Shown here piece after piece: positions 16,825 through 24,381 of a DNA stretch of 52,249 nt; position 1 is the first letter of the stretch, and the number at the start of each line of letters is the position of its first letter. The stretch comes from a virus, in IMG/VR virus record IMGVR_UViG_3300044823_000078, positions 1-52,249 of that record. One strand, written 5' to 3'. Below the pieces are notes generated by a model. The model was not told the DNA's origin. It saw nothing but the letters and a program-made list of their open reading frames with translations, and made no database searches. The translations under genes and the position numbers were made by a program.

Positions 16825-17024
16825 GAATTGGACTTCCACCTAAACCGATACGCCGATGCGCCGAGACTGGAAACAGCTTTCATTATTTGACTATTATGAA
16901 CAATGCGACCGGGGAGAAATTTGAAAACCAAGTGTATTGCAAAGACTTTGCGCAAGCCATTTGGTATGCTCGTAAAACCTGGAGCAATAAACAACTATGG
17001 ACAATCATTCCGAAACATAAATGA
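16821..17024 (+). CDS. Small hypothetical protein
   Basis: 67 residues from ATG 16821 (ATGA overlap with the primase). N-terminus MRIGLPPKPIRR, then a small beta-rich region (FHYLTIMNNATGEKFENQVYCKDF). Family unknown. It ends in an ATGA overlap with the DUF1376-like gene. Confidence 0.55.
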   Translation: MRIGLPPKPIRRCAETGNSFHYLTIMNNATGEKFENQVYCKDFAQAIWYARKTWSNKQLWTIIPKHK

Positions 17025-17386
17025 AACCCGATGCCTACATGCCGATGTATTGGGCGGAGTTTTGGGCAGCAGTGGATGGCCAGCCCGATAACATTATCCT
17101 CGGTTATGAACGGGCCATGTCGCATTACTGGCAGCACAATCATTGCGCAGGCTTAAGGGACGACTCTGAATTTCTCCGCAGGCTGTGCCGCATTGAACGT
17201 GAAGATTGGGAAGCGGCAATGGCCATTATATTCGATAACGACAAATTCTTTACGCTCGGCGAGGATAACTTATGGCATCAGAAACGGTGCCGACAAGAGT
17301 GGGACTGGGCGATTGAAAAATACAATAAGGCGGTCGAGAATGGAAAGCTCGGCGGATACCGGAAACACAAACGAAGGAGACAATAA
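17021..17386 (+). CDS. DUF1376-like replication-region protein
   Basis: 121 residues. DAYMPMYWAEFWA..ILGYERAMSHYWQHN..LRDDSEFLRRLCRIEREDWEAA..FF resembles DUF1376 (YdaU N-terminal) domains of phage replication proteins. The usual C-terminal extension is absent. Its stop TAA (17384-17386) lies in the left end of an attC-like structure, so the C-terminus may have been trimmed when foreign sequence arrived. Confidence 0.68.
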   Translation: MKPDAYMPMYWAEFWAAVDGQPDNIILGYERAMSHYWQHNHCAGLRDDSEFLRRLCRIEREDWEAAMAIIFDNDKFFTLGEDNLWHQKRCRQEWDWAIEKYNKAVENGKLGGYRKHKRRRQ

Positions 17387-17507
17387 CGAATCAAGCTCTG
17401 CCACGAGTGGTGGGCGGAGCGCAACAAATGAAACCAAACCGTAAAATTAACGCGATGCCGCCAACTGGAAGGGACACCACTCGTTGTGCAGCAGCGCGTT
17501 GTTAGGA
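17382..17507 (+). repeat. attC-like inverted repeat 1
   Basis: Left arm TAACGAATCAAGC..ACGAGTGGTG (17384-17412) pairs with right arm CACCACTCGT..GCGCGTTGTTA (17475-17504). The inner 10 bp are perfect and TAAC/GTTA boxes lie at the ends. The right box GTTAGGA (17501-17507) is close to the integron R' consensus GTTRRRY. The middle ~60 bp is unpaired. This geometry is that of an integron attC site; the left box is the less canonical one. Confidence 0.68.
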
Positions 17508-17515
17508 AGCGTCTT

Positions 17516-17749
17516 ATGGCAGACATAAAAAATAAAGCACCTGAAAATGTAATCGGAAAATACTTCGTGGACTGTGCCGAATGTATTGACTGTGACCTAT
17601 GCAATGAAACCGCCCCGAATAATTTTGGCCGCAACAGCGACAAGGCATATTCATTCGTCAGCAAGCAGCCGACAACGCCAGAGGAAGAAAAGCTCTGCCG
17701 TGAATCAAAGGAAATATGCCCAGTAGAGGCCATCGGGGTAGCTTCCTAA
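17516..17749 (+). CDS. Single-cluster 4Fe-4S ferredoxin
   Basis: 77 residues from ATG 17516. Cysteines C20, C23, C26 and C29 (DCAECIDCDLC) and a distant C68 followed by Pro (EICPVEA) match a mono-cluster ferredoxin; C-x2-C-x2-C plus CP are the ligands and C20/C61 are extra. It would carry electrons in host metabolism and has no obvious phage role. It lies between matched cassette boxes (17501 and 17741), and its stop TAA is part of the CCTAACG box. This suggests arrival as a gene cassette. Confidence 0.85.
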   Translation: MADIKNKAPENVIGKYFVDCAECIDCDLCNETAPNNFGRNSDKAYSFVSKQPTTPEEEKLCRESKEICPVEAIGVAS

Positions 17750-17794
17750 CGACAAGCTGAGGCGTGCTGTGACCGACAACCAACAAAGGTAAAT

Positions 17795-17956
17795 ATGACA
17801 AATGATAATTGCAAAACTGAGAAAGTGTGGTGCTACGTTTCGCTTGTGGCCCTTGGTGTAACTTTGGGCTGCATCATCACAGGAAACGGCTCTAGTGCAA
17901 TCGCCGCTTCCATTATTTTCGCAACGTCGGTCTATGGGTATGAGCACCAAACCTAA
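17795..17956 (+). CDS. 53-residue membrane microprotein
   Basis: After a short polar start, two hydrophobic stretches (VWCYVSLVALGVTLGCIITG and SAIAASIIFATSVYGY) suggest one or two membrane helices. Family unknown. It overlaps the next ORF by 23 bp inside the cassette patch. Confidence 0.45.
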   Translation: MTNDNCKTEKVWCYVSLVALGVTLGCIITGNGSSAIAASIIFATSVYGYEHQT

Positions 17957-18113
17957 TTCGCCGATAAAACGCCGATATGCAGAGGGATGGTGCGAAGGAA
18001 AATACTTCTGCATCCAAGTCGCCGCCGGAGAAACGATGACGCAACTTAAAAAGCACTTCCGAGAAACGGTGGGGCATGATCGTATAAATGTGTGGCGGTG
18101 GTTTTGGGCCTAA
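17934..18113 (+). CDS. 59-residue cassette ORF, HTH-like
   Basis: From ATG 17934 (ATG 17940 also possible). A basic protein KRRYAEGWCEGKYFCIQVAAGETMTQLKKHFRETVGHDRINVWRWFWA whose last part could be a helix-turn-helix, a weak impression only. The stop TAA (18111-18113) is inside the GCCTAAC box of the attC-like site that follows, as is common for integron cassettes. Confidence 0.5.
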   Translation: MGMSTKPNSPIKRRYAEGWCEGKYFCIQVAAGETMTQLKKHFRETVGHDRINVWRWFWA

Positions 18114-18217
18114 CGCTGCCCGATGAGCCACGTCGGACTAATGACTTTATGAAACCTGAACTCGAAGTGAATAAAACTGGACGCCCAACCGACGTTGGCT
18201 CCGGCGACTGGTTAGGT
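18108..18217. repeat. attC-like inverted repeat 2, complete
   Basis: Outer boxes GCCTAAC (18108-18114) and GTTAGGT (18211-18217). Inner arms GAGCC-ACGTCGG (18125-18136) and CCGACGT-T-GGCTC (18189-18201) pair over 12 bp with one unpaired T. Two complementary box pairs, a single extrahelical base and an unpaired middle are the defining shape of an integron attC. The extra base is in the right arm, which would suit a minus-strand orientation, while the ORFs around it point to plus. The minus strand reads NQSPEPTSVG here. Confidence 0.72.
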
Positions 18218-18251
18218 GTCCGGTCAACTGAAACAAAATCGAACATAAAAT

Positions 18252-18452
18252 ATGGACTCAACTAACTCACTAACTGTCTGCGAGGTGAACGGTAAAAGCC
18301 GCTCGGAACTCGAAGAACTGCCGCGCTGCGAAATCCGCAGTCATTGGAACGACAACGATCTCGTCGTCGTGCAAATCCTCAACCAAGTCGTGACGCTGCG
18401 AGCGCGTGAAATCATCGCTGCCGTCTCAAACTCAACCAACATCCCGCGCTAG
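18252..18452 (+). CDS. 66-residue cassette ORF, hypothetical
   Basis: LTVCEVNGKSRSELEELPRCEIRSHWNDNDLVVVQILNQVVTLRAREIIAAVSNSTN reads like a compact alpha/beta protein. Family not recognised. It lies between GTTAGGT (18211) and GCCTAAC (18456), complementary boxes apart from one G-T wobble, so it has the layout of one integron cassette. Confidence 0.55.
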   Translation: MDSTNSLTVCEVNGKSRSELEELPRCEIRSHWNDNDLVVVQILNQVVTLRAREIIAAVSNSTNIPR

Positions 18453-18498
18453 GATGCCTAACGACGGAGCTATGCCGCGCTGACAAACCAAAAACGAT

Positions 18499-19056
18499 AT
18501 GGGAAATATACCCCCAAAACCCCTCCTAAAAAGGCTAGTTTTAAGGCCAACTAAAAGTAGCGACCCTAGTAGCCACCCTACTAGCTTATCTACGTTTGCA
18601 GCTACTAGCTCCACTAGTAGCAATAAGAGTATAAGACAGGGCTGCGCAAGGAAAAAGGTTTGGCTCTTTGCTTTTAGCCCACCCCCACTCTCCTTGCTCC
18701 CAAAGCATCTATCCGTAACCCAGCCAGCATCCGTCCCGTTCTGGGAACATTCACTGCTTCGTAAAATGGATTTATTATTAAGCAGTCCGATTGGATTCAC
18801 GTATCTGTCCGTATTAAGGAAGCGGTCGTTGGATTATCGGAGGGCAGGTGCATCTGAATCCTGGAGGCTGGCCGCACGCGACTTGTATCACGCGCTGGGA
18901 TTCGATTTGAGCCGTCCGATGCCCGAGAAGCCTAAAAGGTTAGGGGCGGGGCTAATGAGGCCGCCAGTACGCGTCCAGGCTCCAAGAATAAGCGGTGTGG
19001 TGCCGCCCCGTCCGGACAAACGCAAGGAATCTTTTACTGGAAAGGTTTCAAGCTAG
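18499..19056 (+). CDS. Doubtful ORF over a palindrome-rich region
   Basis: 185 residues. The first ~75 are low-complexity Ser/Thr/Pro/Leu sequence that crosses two CTAG-rich palindromes. The last ~70 (SLDYRRAGASESWRLAARDLYHALGFDLSRPMPEKPKRLG..VVPPRPDKRK) look more like real protein and carry PPRP-type peptides. Either a real gene with a disordered N-terminus, or a shorter gene downstream of a DNA site. It lies just before the small terminase. Confidence 0.4.
   Translation: MGNIPPKPLLKRLVLRPTKSSDPSSHPTSLSTFAATSSTSSNKSIRQGCARKKVWLFAFSPPPLSLLPKHLSVTQPASVPFWEHSLLRKMDLLLSSPIGFTYLSVLRKRSLDYRRAGASESWRLAARDLYHALGFDLSRPMPEKPKRLGAGLMRPPVRVQAPRISGVVPPRPDKRKESFTGKVSS
18531..18625. promoter_or_regulatory. 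Cluster of CTAG-containing palindromes, candidate packaging or operator site
   Basis: Two perfect inverted repeats with 5-bp loops: CTAGTAG-CCACC-CTACTAG (18566-18584) and GCTACTAG-CTCCA-CTAGTAGC (18601-18621), with further CTAG copies nearby. CTAG is rare elsewhere. The position upstream of the small terminase gene is where lambda-like phages keep cos and terminase-binding sites. Function is inference; operators are an alternative. Confidence 0.5.
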
Positions 19057-19103
19057 GGCTTAGAACAGTCCTGACTGTAGCTATAATTTTCTAAAAAACG
19101 AAT

Positions 19104-19613
19104 ATGTTAAAAGCGAAACGTAAAAGCGGCCACAGCGGACGCGTTAGAATACAGTGGCCAACACTCACTGGAGCGGCGGCGTTTTGTGGATTGACCGGCG
19201 CGCCCGAAAGCGTAGTGAAGTATTTACGTGCGGACGGGAAGTGCGATGCCTTTTTGTCAAATAACCGGATTCATTCACTGAAAATGATTCGTGCGGTATT
19301 CGGAGAATTGCTTAAAGCCGGAGAACTTCCGAGCGGCATTGCCACGCCTCAAGACTGGAAAGCACTGGAACAGGCGCGGCGCGAATCAATCAAACGGAAG
19401 CACGATGAGAAGCTGTTTATGTTGACCGCCGATGCTATGCGCCAGGCCAGTCAAGCGATGGCCTTGACCTTTGTGGAATGGGAACGTCTTGCCCGAGAGC
19501 TTCCACCAGCAGTGGCAGGACTTGCGGCGGATGAGGTTGGCGAACGGATGACGGTGGAGATTGAACGGATGCGGAAAACATTAACCAAGAAGTTTATGGA
19601 GATTGGAAAATGA
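19104..19613 (+). CDS. Small terminase subunit (Nu1-like candidate)
   Basis: 169 residues. The basic N-terminus and TLTGAAAFCGLTGAPESVVKYLRADGKCDAF read like a winged-helix or excisionase-type DNA-binding fold, followed by a long helical region that could oligomerise. It lies directly before the large terminase with a 4-bp overlap. Assignment rests on position plus the DNA-binding-like N-terminus. It would recognise the packaging site, perhaps the palindromes upstream. Confidence 0.72.
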   Translation: MLKAKRKSGHSGRVRIQWPTLTGAAAFCGLTGAPESVVKYLRADGKCDAFLSNNRIHSLKMIRAVFGELLKAGELPSGIATPQDWKALEQARRESIKRKHDEKLFMLTADAMRQASQAMALTFVEWERLARELPPAVAGLAADEVGERMTVEIERMRKTLTKKFMEIGK

Positions 19614-21571
19614 CTAAATCCCCACCACCAAATCCTTTTCGGGTTGTGCATCAAATCTTCGCCAACTCAATTCCTGCGCCACCCCCAGCAGATATAGTCG
19701 AGTGGGCAGAACGGATTGGGATAAAGGTGGACGGGCATTCATTTGACTCTGCGCGCAATCCTAGAATCCTCGACCCAATGCGCGCAATGTGTGATTCTCG
19801 GACTCGTATCGGGACTTTAATCAAGCCCGTGCAGGACGGCGGCTCAACTGCCGGTGAAGTTGTTTGCGCATACTGGGCCGCATTCTTTACCGGACTGATT
19901 CAATACAACTGGCAGGATGATGACAAGGCGAAGGATAGATGGTTCGACCGGATTAAACCTACCCTTGATTCCTGCGCAGACATTCGCAGAACCGGTGGGC
20001 GATTCTCCGAGACTATTTGCGAGGCCCGCTATGTTAATTCAACCGTGCGCGTCCAGGGCGTATTCAATGAATCGTCCCTCGACTCCGATACGATACCACT
20101 TCAACTGAATGAGGAAATCCATTTATGGAAACCTGGCTTTCTTGGAAAGGCGCGGCGCAGACAGACTCAAGTTTGGAATGCGAAGGCGCTCGACATATCA
20201 AATGCCAGTAACATCGGCGACCAACTCCACTCGGCGTGGCAGGACGGAACGATGCAAGAGTGGGAAATCTTTTGTCCGAAGTGTGGAAGTTATCACGCAA
20301 TGCACTTCCGCTGGAATCCAGACAAGCCGGAACTTGGCGGGCTGCGTTATAATACTGATGGATGCCGGATGAAAGATGGACGGTTCGATTATAACCGGCT
20401 GGAACATACGATACGCTACCAGATGCCGTGCGGTCATGAAGTCAAGGACACAGCCTCAGACCGGCGCAACTTAAAAGGCTGGTGGTCGCTTCCAAGGAAC
20501 GAAGGAGCGCACGTCTCGCACCGCTCTTGGAACTATGAGGGTGTGTCCTGCGAGGCAATTAGCTGGCTTGCGCTGATTCAGGAATGGCATTCGGCGGTCA
20601 GAGCATTGAAGGCTGGAGACATTCAGCCTATGCGCAGGTTCGTTACTGAGCGTGAATGCAAATTCTGGTCTGAAGAGTCTATCCCGTTCTCCGGCGTGGT
20701 GATAGTGAATAAAATGTTGACCAAATCCCGTAAAGGTTTGAAAGGCCGCGCGGCGCGGTTCTGGTTTGCGGACAAGCAAAAAGGATATGTTCACAAAGGC
20801 CAGTTCGTCCATTACTGGTTGGTGATTCGTGATGTGATGAAAAACTGCGACAGTCAGTTGGTGTTCGAGGGATTGGTCCAGACGGATGCCGACTTGCTTG
20901 CAAGGTTGGCCGAACACGACTGTGTTCCACAAAGCGGCGCGGTTGATTGCGGCTGGGATAGGGAAAATGTTTTACAGCTTTGCTACCGGAACAACTTCAA
21001 TGCACAGACTTCATCTGCGCAGGAAAAGTTATTTTTCCACGTGCTTGACCGGACGTATAAAATTTACTCGAAGCCGGAAGGATTACATAAGCAGTTGAAA
21101 GTTCCGCCGAAGTTTGATTACACGCAGCTAAGGAATATGGACGGTTCAATCGAATACATTCCAAATCCCGAAGAGCCGATGCACTGGGCAATCCACAAGG
21201 TCGGCTCACTGAAACTCTTGAAGTTTCTGCGTGGCCACAAAGAGCTGGTTGAAAAGAATGGCGGAACGGATTTTATCAAGTGGGAAGTTCCGGGCGATGT
21301 GAGTGATGAATATAAACGCCACATGGAGTCCTGGGAATTCACTACCCGGAAACGGGTCGGAACAAACGAGACGGTGGAAGTCTGCCGGCAAAGGTTTGCA
21401 GACGACCATATGTTGATGTGCGAAGCTGGAATCGCAAACCTGATGGCGATGGCTCCGCATCCAGACTTCCCGACAATATCAATCCTGTCTGTGCGGCTTG
21501 CGCAGATGGGAATCACCGAAGATGTGGTCGGCGGTAAACAATCAACAACAACTGAGGAGGAAAAGAAATGA
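19610..21571 (+). CDS. Large terminase subunit, GpA family
   Basis: 653 residues, near the usual 600-700 for GpA-type terminases. Features: ATPase region around RTRIGTLIKPVQDGGSTAGE (~65), a QVWNAKALDISN segment, the zinc-binding CPKCGSYHAMHF (from C222) followed by a distal Cys (MPCGHEV), and nuclease-domain acidic residues in SGAVDCGWD (D446). It cuts concatemers and powers DNA entry into the prohead. GpA-type enzymes generally work at cos sites, though this is not proof. Start overlaps the small subunit gene. Confidence 0.9.
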   Translation: MTKSPPPNPFRVVHQIFANSIPAPPPADIVEWAERIGIKVDGHSFDSARNPRILDPMRAMCDSRTRIGTLIKPVQDGGSTAGEVVCAYWAAFFTGLIQYNWQDDDKAKDRWFDRIKPTLDSCADIRRTGGRFSETICEARYVNSTVRVQGVFNESSLDSDTIPLQLNEEIHLWKPGFLGKARRRQTQVWNAKALDISNASNIGDQLHSAWQDGTMQEWEIFCPKCGSYHAMHFRWNPDKPELGGLRYNTDGCRMKDGRFDYNRLEHTIRYQMPCGHEVKDTASDRRNLKGWWSLPRNEGAHVSHRSWNYEGVSCEAISWLALIQEWHSAVRALKAGDIQPMRRFVTERECKFWSEESIPFSGVVIVNKMLTKSRKGLKGRAARFWFADKQKGYVHKGQFVHYWLVIRDVMKNCDSQLVFEGLVQTDADLLARLAEHDCVPQSGAVDCGWDRENVLQLCYRNNFNAQTSSAQEKLFFHVLDRTYKIYSKPEGLHKQLKVPPKFDYTQLRNMDGSIEYIPNPEEPMHWAIHKVGSLKLLKFLRGHKELVEKNGGTDFIKWEVPGDVSDEYKRHMESWEFTTRKRVGTNETVEVCRQRFADDHMLMCEAGIANLMAMAPHPDFPTISILSVRLAQMGITEDVVGGKQSTTTEEEKK

Positions 21572-21815
21572 GTAAACCGCCGCCCAGACCTGGAAAAGAA
21601 ATAAACGTCCTTAGCCTTGGAGCTGGAGTCCAAAGTTCTGTAATGGGACTAATGGCCGCATGCGGAGAAATAACACCAATGCCGGAAAATGTGCAGGCGT
21701 CCCGTATTTACATTCTAGCGCAATTCCATTAGGTAATGTAGATTTTTTTACCGAAGAGGATAATGGCCAAATGAATATGTTTAATAATGAATGTGAAGGG
21801 ATGTGTGGGGTATGA
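21568..21815 (+). pseudogene. Internally deleted PAPS-reductase/PP-loop-like gene
   Basis: The N-terminal 54-codon ORF (21568-21732) begins MSKPPPRPGKEINVLSLGAGVQSSVMGLMAACGEI, the PP-loop start of phage PAPS-reductase-like proteins, and stops after MPEN. Another frame from ~21698 to TGA 21813-21815 encodes CAGVPYLHSSAIPLGNVDFF..NECEGMCGV, the usual C-terminus of the same family. The middle, normally some 200 residues, is missing and the frames differ. The C-terminal TGA still overlaps the LuxR-type start, so the deletion is secondary. A natural decay or a local assembly error are both possible. Confidence 0.78.
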
Positions 21816-21994
21816 CCCTCTCACCCCGCCAACGCCAAGTCATACTCCTCGTTTGTTCTGGTCTGGCGAATAAGCAGATTGCCGACCGGCTTGGCATTTC
21901 GGAGAATACGGTCAGCAATCACATGAAGATGATTTTCCGAAAGCTGAAATGTTGTTGTCGGGCACAGGCGGTAGCGAAATGGCTAAGGAGATAA
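21812..21994 (+). CDS. Stand-alone LuxR/GerE-type HTH protein
   Basis: 60 residues from ATG 21812, which overlaps the previous stop as ATGA. LSPRQRQVILLVCSGLANKQIADRLGISENTVSNHMKMIFRKLKC is a complete GerE helix-turn-helix with no sensor domain. Such minimal forms occur in phages as transcription regulators. A perfect 18-bp palindrome (21997-22014) and a strong terminator follow immediately, so it may control its own region or the start of the head genes. Confidence 0.85.
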   Translation: MTLSPRQRQVILLVCSGLANKQIADRLGISENTVSNHMKMIFRKLKCCCRAQAVAKWLRR

Positions 21995-21996
21995 TG

Positions 21997-22014
21997 TTGG
22001 ACCAATTGGTCCAA
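21997..22014. promoter_or_regulatory. 18-bp perfect palindrome, candidate operator
   Basis: TTGGACCAATTGGTCCAA is a perfect palindrome 2 bp after the LuxR-type gene. Seventeen of its bases recur at 10248-10264 inside another gene. LuxR-family sites are often 18-20 bp palindromes, so a link with the neighbouring gene is plausible but unproven. Confidence 0.6.
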
Positions 22015-22061
22015 GCGTGTAGTCATAAATGGCCATACGGATAGCTAAAAATGTTTAGTGT

Positions 22062-22098
22062 TTTGGTAGTAGCTACATCTAGCTACTACCATTTTTTT
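22062..22098 (+). terminator. Strong intrinsic terminator before the portal region
   Basis: GGTAGTAGCTA-CATC-TAGCTACTACC is a perfect 11-bp stem with a 4-base loop, followed by A and eight T. It would stop transcripts coming from the terminase/LuxR genes before the head genes at 22121. Antitermination or a separate promoter would then be needed for the late genes. Confidence 0.88.
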
Positions 22099-22120
22099 TG
22101 TCTTGGCTTAAAGTTCTTAC

Positions 22121-22582
22121 GTGGATTCTAATACAGACGACTTGGCTGCGTTCCTTGACCGCGCTTGGAATAATGCTAAGGATGGTGCCAATGCCCTGCC
22201 GGAACAACTTTCCATTGAACAACAGGCTGCGTTAAATTTCATTGCCCCGATAGGTTCGGTCATTTCGGTTTCTAAAAACTCTACTTCCCAATCTTCCGGC
22301 GGATATAATCCAGGCAACCTTACGCTGCGGCAGGTGGTCGGAATCTGGACCAAGCTGATTGAGTTGTATGATGAAGTCAAAGCAAGGATAGTTTCGGCAG
22401 CGGCCTGTGATTCGGTTGTGCTTCCTGACGGATTTGATTTTGATGGCCCAGTGTATCAAGTAATGAAAAGCACTCTAAAAGTTTCAGGCCGGGTCGCTAC
22501 TAGTCCAGACTTGCGAGACCTGCGCGTTCCACTTTCTCGAACCGAGACTCTTGAATTTAATGTGGTCGGTTATATTCCATGA
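22121..22582 (+). CDS. Hypothetical protein between terminase and portal
   Basis: 153 residues starting at GTG 22121. N-terminus DLAAFLDRAWNNAKDGANALPEQLS, a later helix LRQVVGIWTKLIELYDEVKARI. In lambda-like phages the small head-joining protein gpW sits here, but the sequence does not show it. It overlaps the portal gene by 4 bp. Confidence 0.6.
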   Translation: MDSNTDDLAAFLDRAWNNAKDGANALPEQLSIEQQAALNFIAPIGSVISVSKNSTSQSSGGYNPGNLTLRQVVGIWTKLIELYDEVKARIVSAAACDSVVLPDGFDFDGPVYQVMKSTLKVSGRVATSPDLRDLRVPLSRTETLEFNVVGYIP

Positions 22583-24381
22583 GAAAAACCACACAACATA
22601 AATCTCGTAAACCAAGCCGAACGCGCATGATTCAAAATGAGTCTCGTGCGATTGCTTTACTTTCAATTACAAACCCACGCCAGGTTCAGTTTGCGCCGCG
22701 TAATGAGCGCAGGTTAGTTGAGCGTGCGGTGAAAACTCTTTGCTTCGGTTCAAAGCCTCACCTTGTTCGTAACTGGTATGAATCCGGGAATCCTTATTCG
22801 GACGGTTCGCGCTCATACTTGCCGGAAGTCTTAACCGATGCACGCTACGACCAGAATCAAATCACTCGGCGTGAAGCAATGCGCCGGATGCGTTACTGGG
22901 AGCAAAATTCAATCTTCGTAAAACGTGGACTTGATGTTAGCGAGCAGTATGTAATCGGCACGCATTGTCCAGTGGTAACTTCACTTTCCACGAATACGGA
23001 TTGGGCGGCTCAGGCTGAGATTGTTTTCCACGAGATGTGCCAGAATGCCGGACTCGATGGTGAATCCATTTTCTCATTACTCTGTGTTGGCCATCGTCGG
23101 AAGAAAGTTGACGGAAATGTTCTGTTCGTTCAGACGAGCAGGCCCGGCTCGGTTACTATTCGGCGCGGAACAAAATACGAAACCCTACTCGGAGTGATGC
23201 GGCCCTGTTACCAGATGGTTGAATCCCATCGCGTCGGGACTCCGTTCGCCATGTGGCAGGAAGAAGGCCAAGACATTTTCGATGGTATCGAATACGGAAT
23301 TATTTCGACTCAGCTTCCCGGCGGACAATCGGTTGAACATAAAGTCAAGACCTGCTACTGGGTGAATGAATCTGCAAACGTCTTTTCGGTTCAACAGGGT
23401 TTCACCAAGGTGCCGGTTCAGTTCGCTTATTATGCTGCGCAGGCTCATCGGGTAAACGAACCGCGCAGCATGACTGATTTTTACGCCGCAGAGCCGACAC
23501 TTGCATTGCTCGAAGACATGCTCAAGTTGGAAATGAAAGCGCAGGAAGTCCAAAGCGATATTTCGTTGTTCATTACGAATGGGGCCGGGCAGGAAGTGAA
23601 GCCTGGCATGCAATCAACCTTGGCCGCTCTCGGTGTGAAGGTAACTGCCGGCGCGAACGGTGCTAATCCGGTGGTGACTACGAACGACATCGAGAAAGTC
23701 AAAACCATTTATGAAAAAATCTGGGGTGGGCGCACGGCTGTTGGTCGAACCGGAGACACACTTGCGACCGTTGCTCCGAATCGTCCTGCTGAAGCGACCC
23801 TTAATCTATGGAACTTCCTTATTGATTCGTTTTGCGCCGCTAGTGGCTTTCCCCGTTTGCTTATCTTTCCCAAATCCCAGATGAAAGGGCAGGGCACGGA
23901 AGTCCGCGCCGAAATTGAAGCTGCCAATGCGATGTTCATCAAGGAGTTTAACCAAATCTGGAAACCATTTATCCATCAAGTCTGGGAATACTTTATGGGC
24001 TGGGCAATCCGAAATGATGAGCGTGTGAAAAATGCTCCAGCGGATTGGATGAACATAGATGTTTCCCATCCGCGCTCGATAGTGGTTGACCTTGGTTATG
24101 CTACTGCCGAAACAATTTCATTCTTGGCCGCAGGCCTTATTAACCTTCACCAAGTCGCCCAACAATTCGGGACGACACGTTCTAAAATCATAGCCGGGGC
24201 GGTCAAGGATGTTTTTGATATAAAGCTTGCGTGTCAGGAAATGGCCAAGCTTCCGCAGTATAAAGGAATTGAAGTGGATGCCGCCGAAATCCGGGCAAGC
24301 CTTGGCGATGCTGCGCAAAAGTTGGCATCGAGTAATGCGGCTAGCGAAACATCGGCAATATCCGCGAATAGTGAATTATGA
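22579..24381 (+). CDS. Portal protein, lambda family
   Basis: 600 residues, close to the family length. The N-terminus is basic, followed by NWYESGNPYSDGSRSYLPEVLTDARYDQNQITRREAMRRMRYWEQNSIFVKRGLDVSEQYVIG, the start pattern of lambda gpB-type portals (many use DAR..). Later GNPVFVQTSRPG-like and CAASGFPRLLIFPKSQMKGQGTEVRAEIEAANAMFIKEFNQIW segments match the portal core and C-terminal helix. It forms the dodecameric DNA gate. Overlaps the protease gene by ATGA. Confidence 0.9.
   Translation: MRKTTQHKSRKPSRTRMIQNESRAIALLSITNPRQVQFAPRNERRLVERAVKTLCFGSKPHLVRNWYESGNPYSDGSRSYLPEVLTDARYDQNQITRREAMRRMRYWEQNSIFVKRGLDVSEQYVIGTHCPVVTSLSTNTDWAAQAEIVFHEMCQNAGLDGESIFSLLCVGHRRKKVDGNVLFVQTSRPGSVTIRRGTKYETLLGVMRPCYQMVESHRVGTPFAMWQEEGQDIFDGIEYGIISTQLPGGQSVEHKVKTCYWVNESANVFSVQQGFTKVPVQFAYYAAQAHRVNEPRSMTDFYAAEPTLALLEDMLKLEMKAQEVQSDISLFITNGAGQEVKPGMQSTLAALGVKVTAGANGANPVVTTNDIEKVKTIYEKIWGGRTAVGRTGDTLATVAPNRPAEATLNLWNFLIDSFCAASGFPRLLIFPKSQMKGQGTEVRAEIEAANAMFIKEFNQIWKPFIHQVWEYFMGWAIRNDERVKNAPADWMNIDVSHPRSIVVDLGYATAETISFLAAGLINLHQVAQQFGTTRSKIIAGAVKDVFDIKLACQEMAKLPQYKGIEVDAAEIRASLGDAAQKLASSNAASETSAISANSEL

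Larger units (their letters stand above)
17501..18462. mobile_element. Integron-like gene-cassette patch, no integrase
   Basis: About 1 kb of small ORFs with short AAC/GTT boxes at their junctions. GTTAGGAAGC (17501) is the exact reverse complement of GCTTCCTAAC (17741), so the two flank the ferredoxin gene. Three ORFs end at or just before a CCTAACG box. A full attC-like site lies at 18108-18217. Half sites without visible partners lie at 17741 and 18456. No intI gene is present in the window. Orientation is uncertain. Confidence 0.62.
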
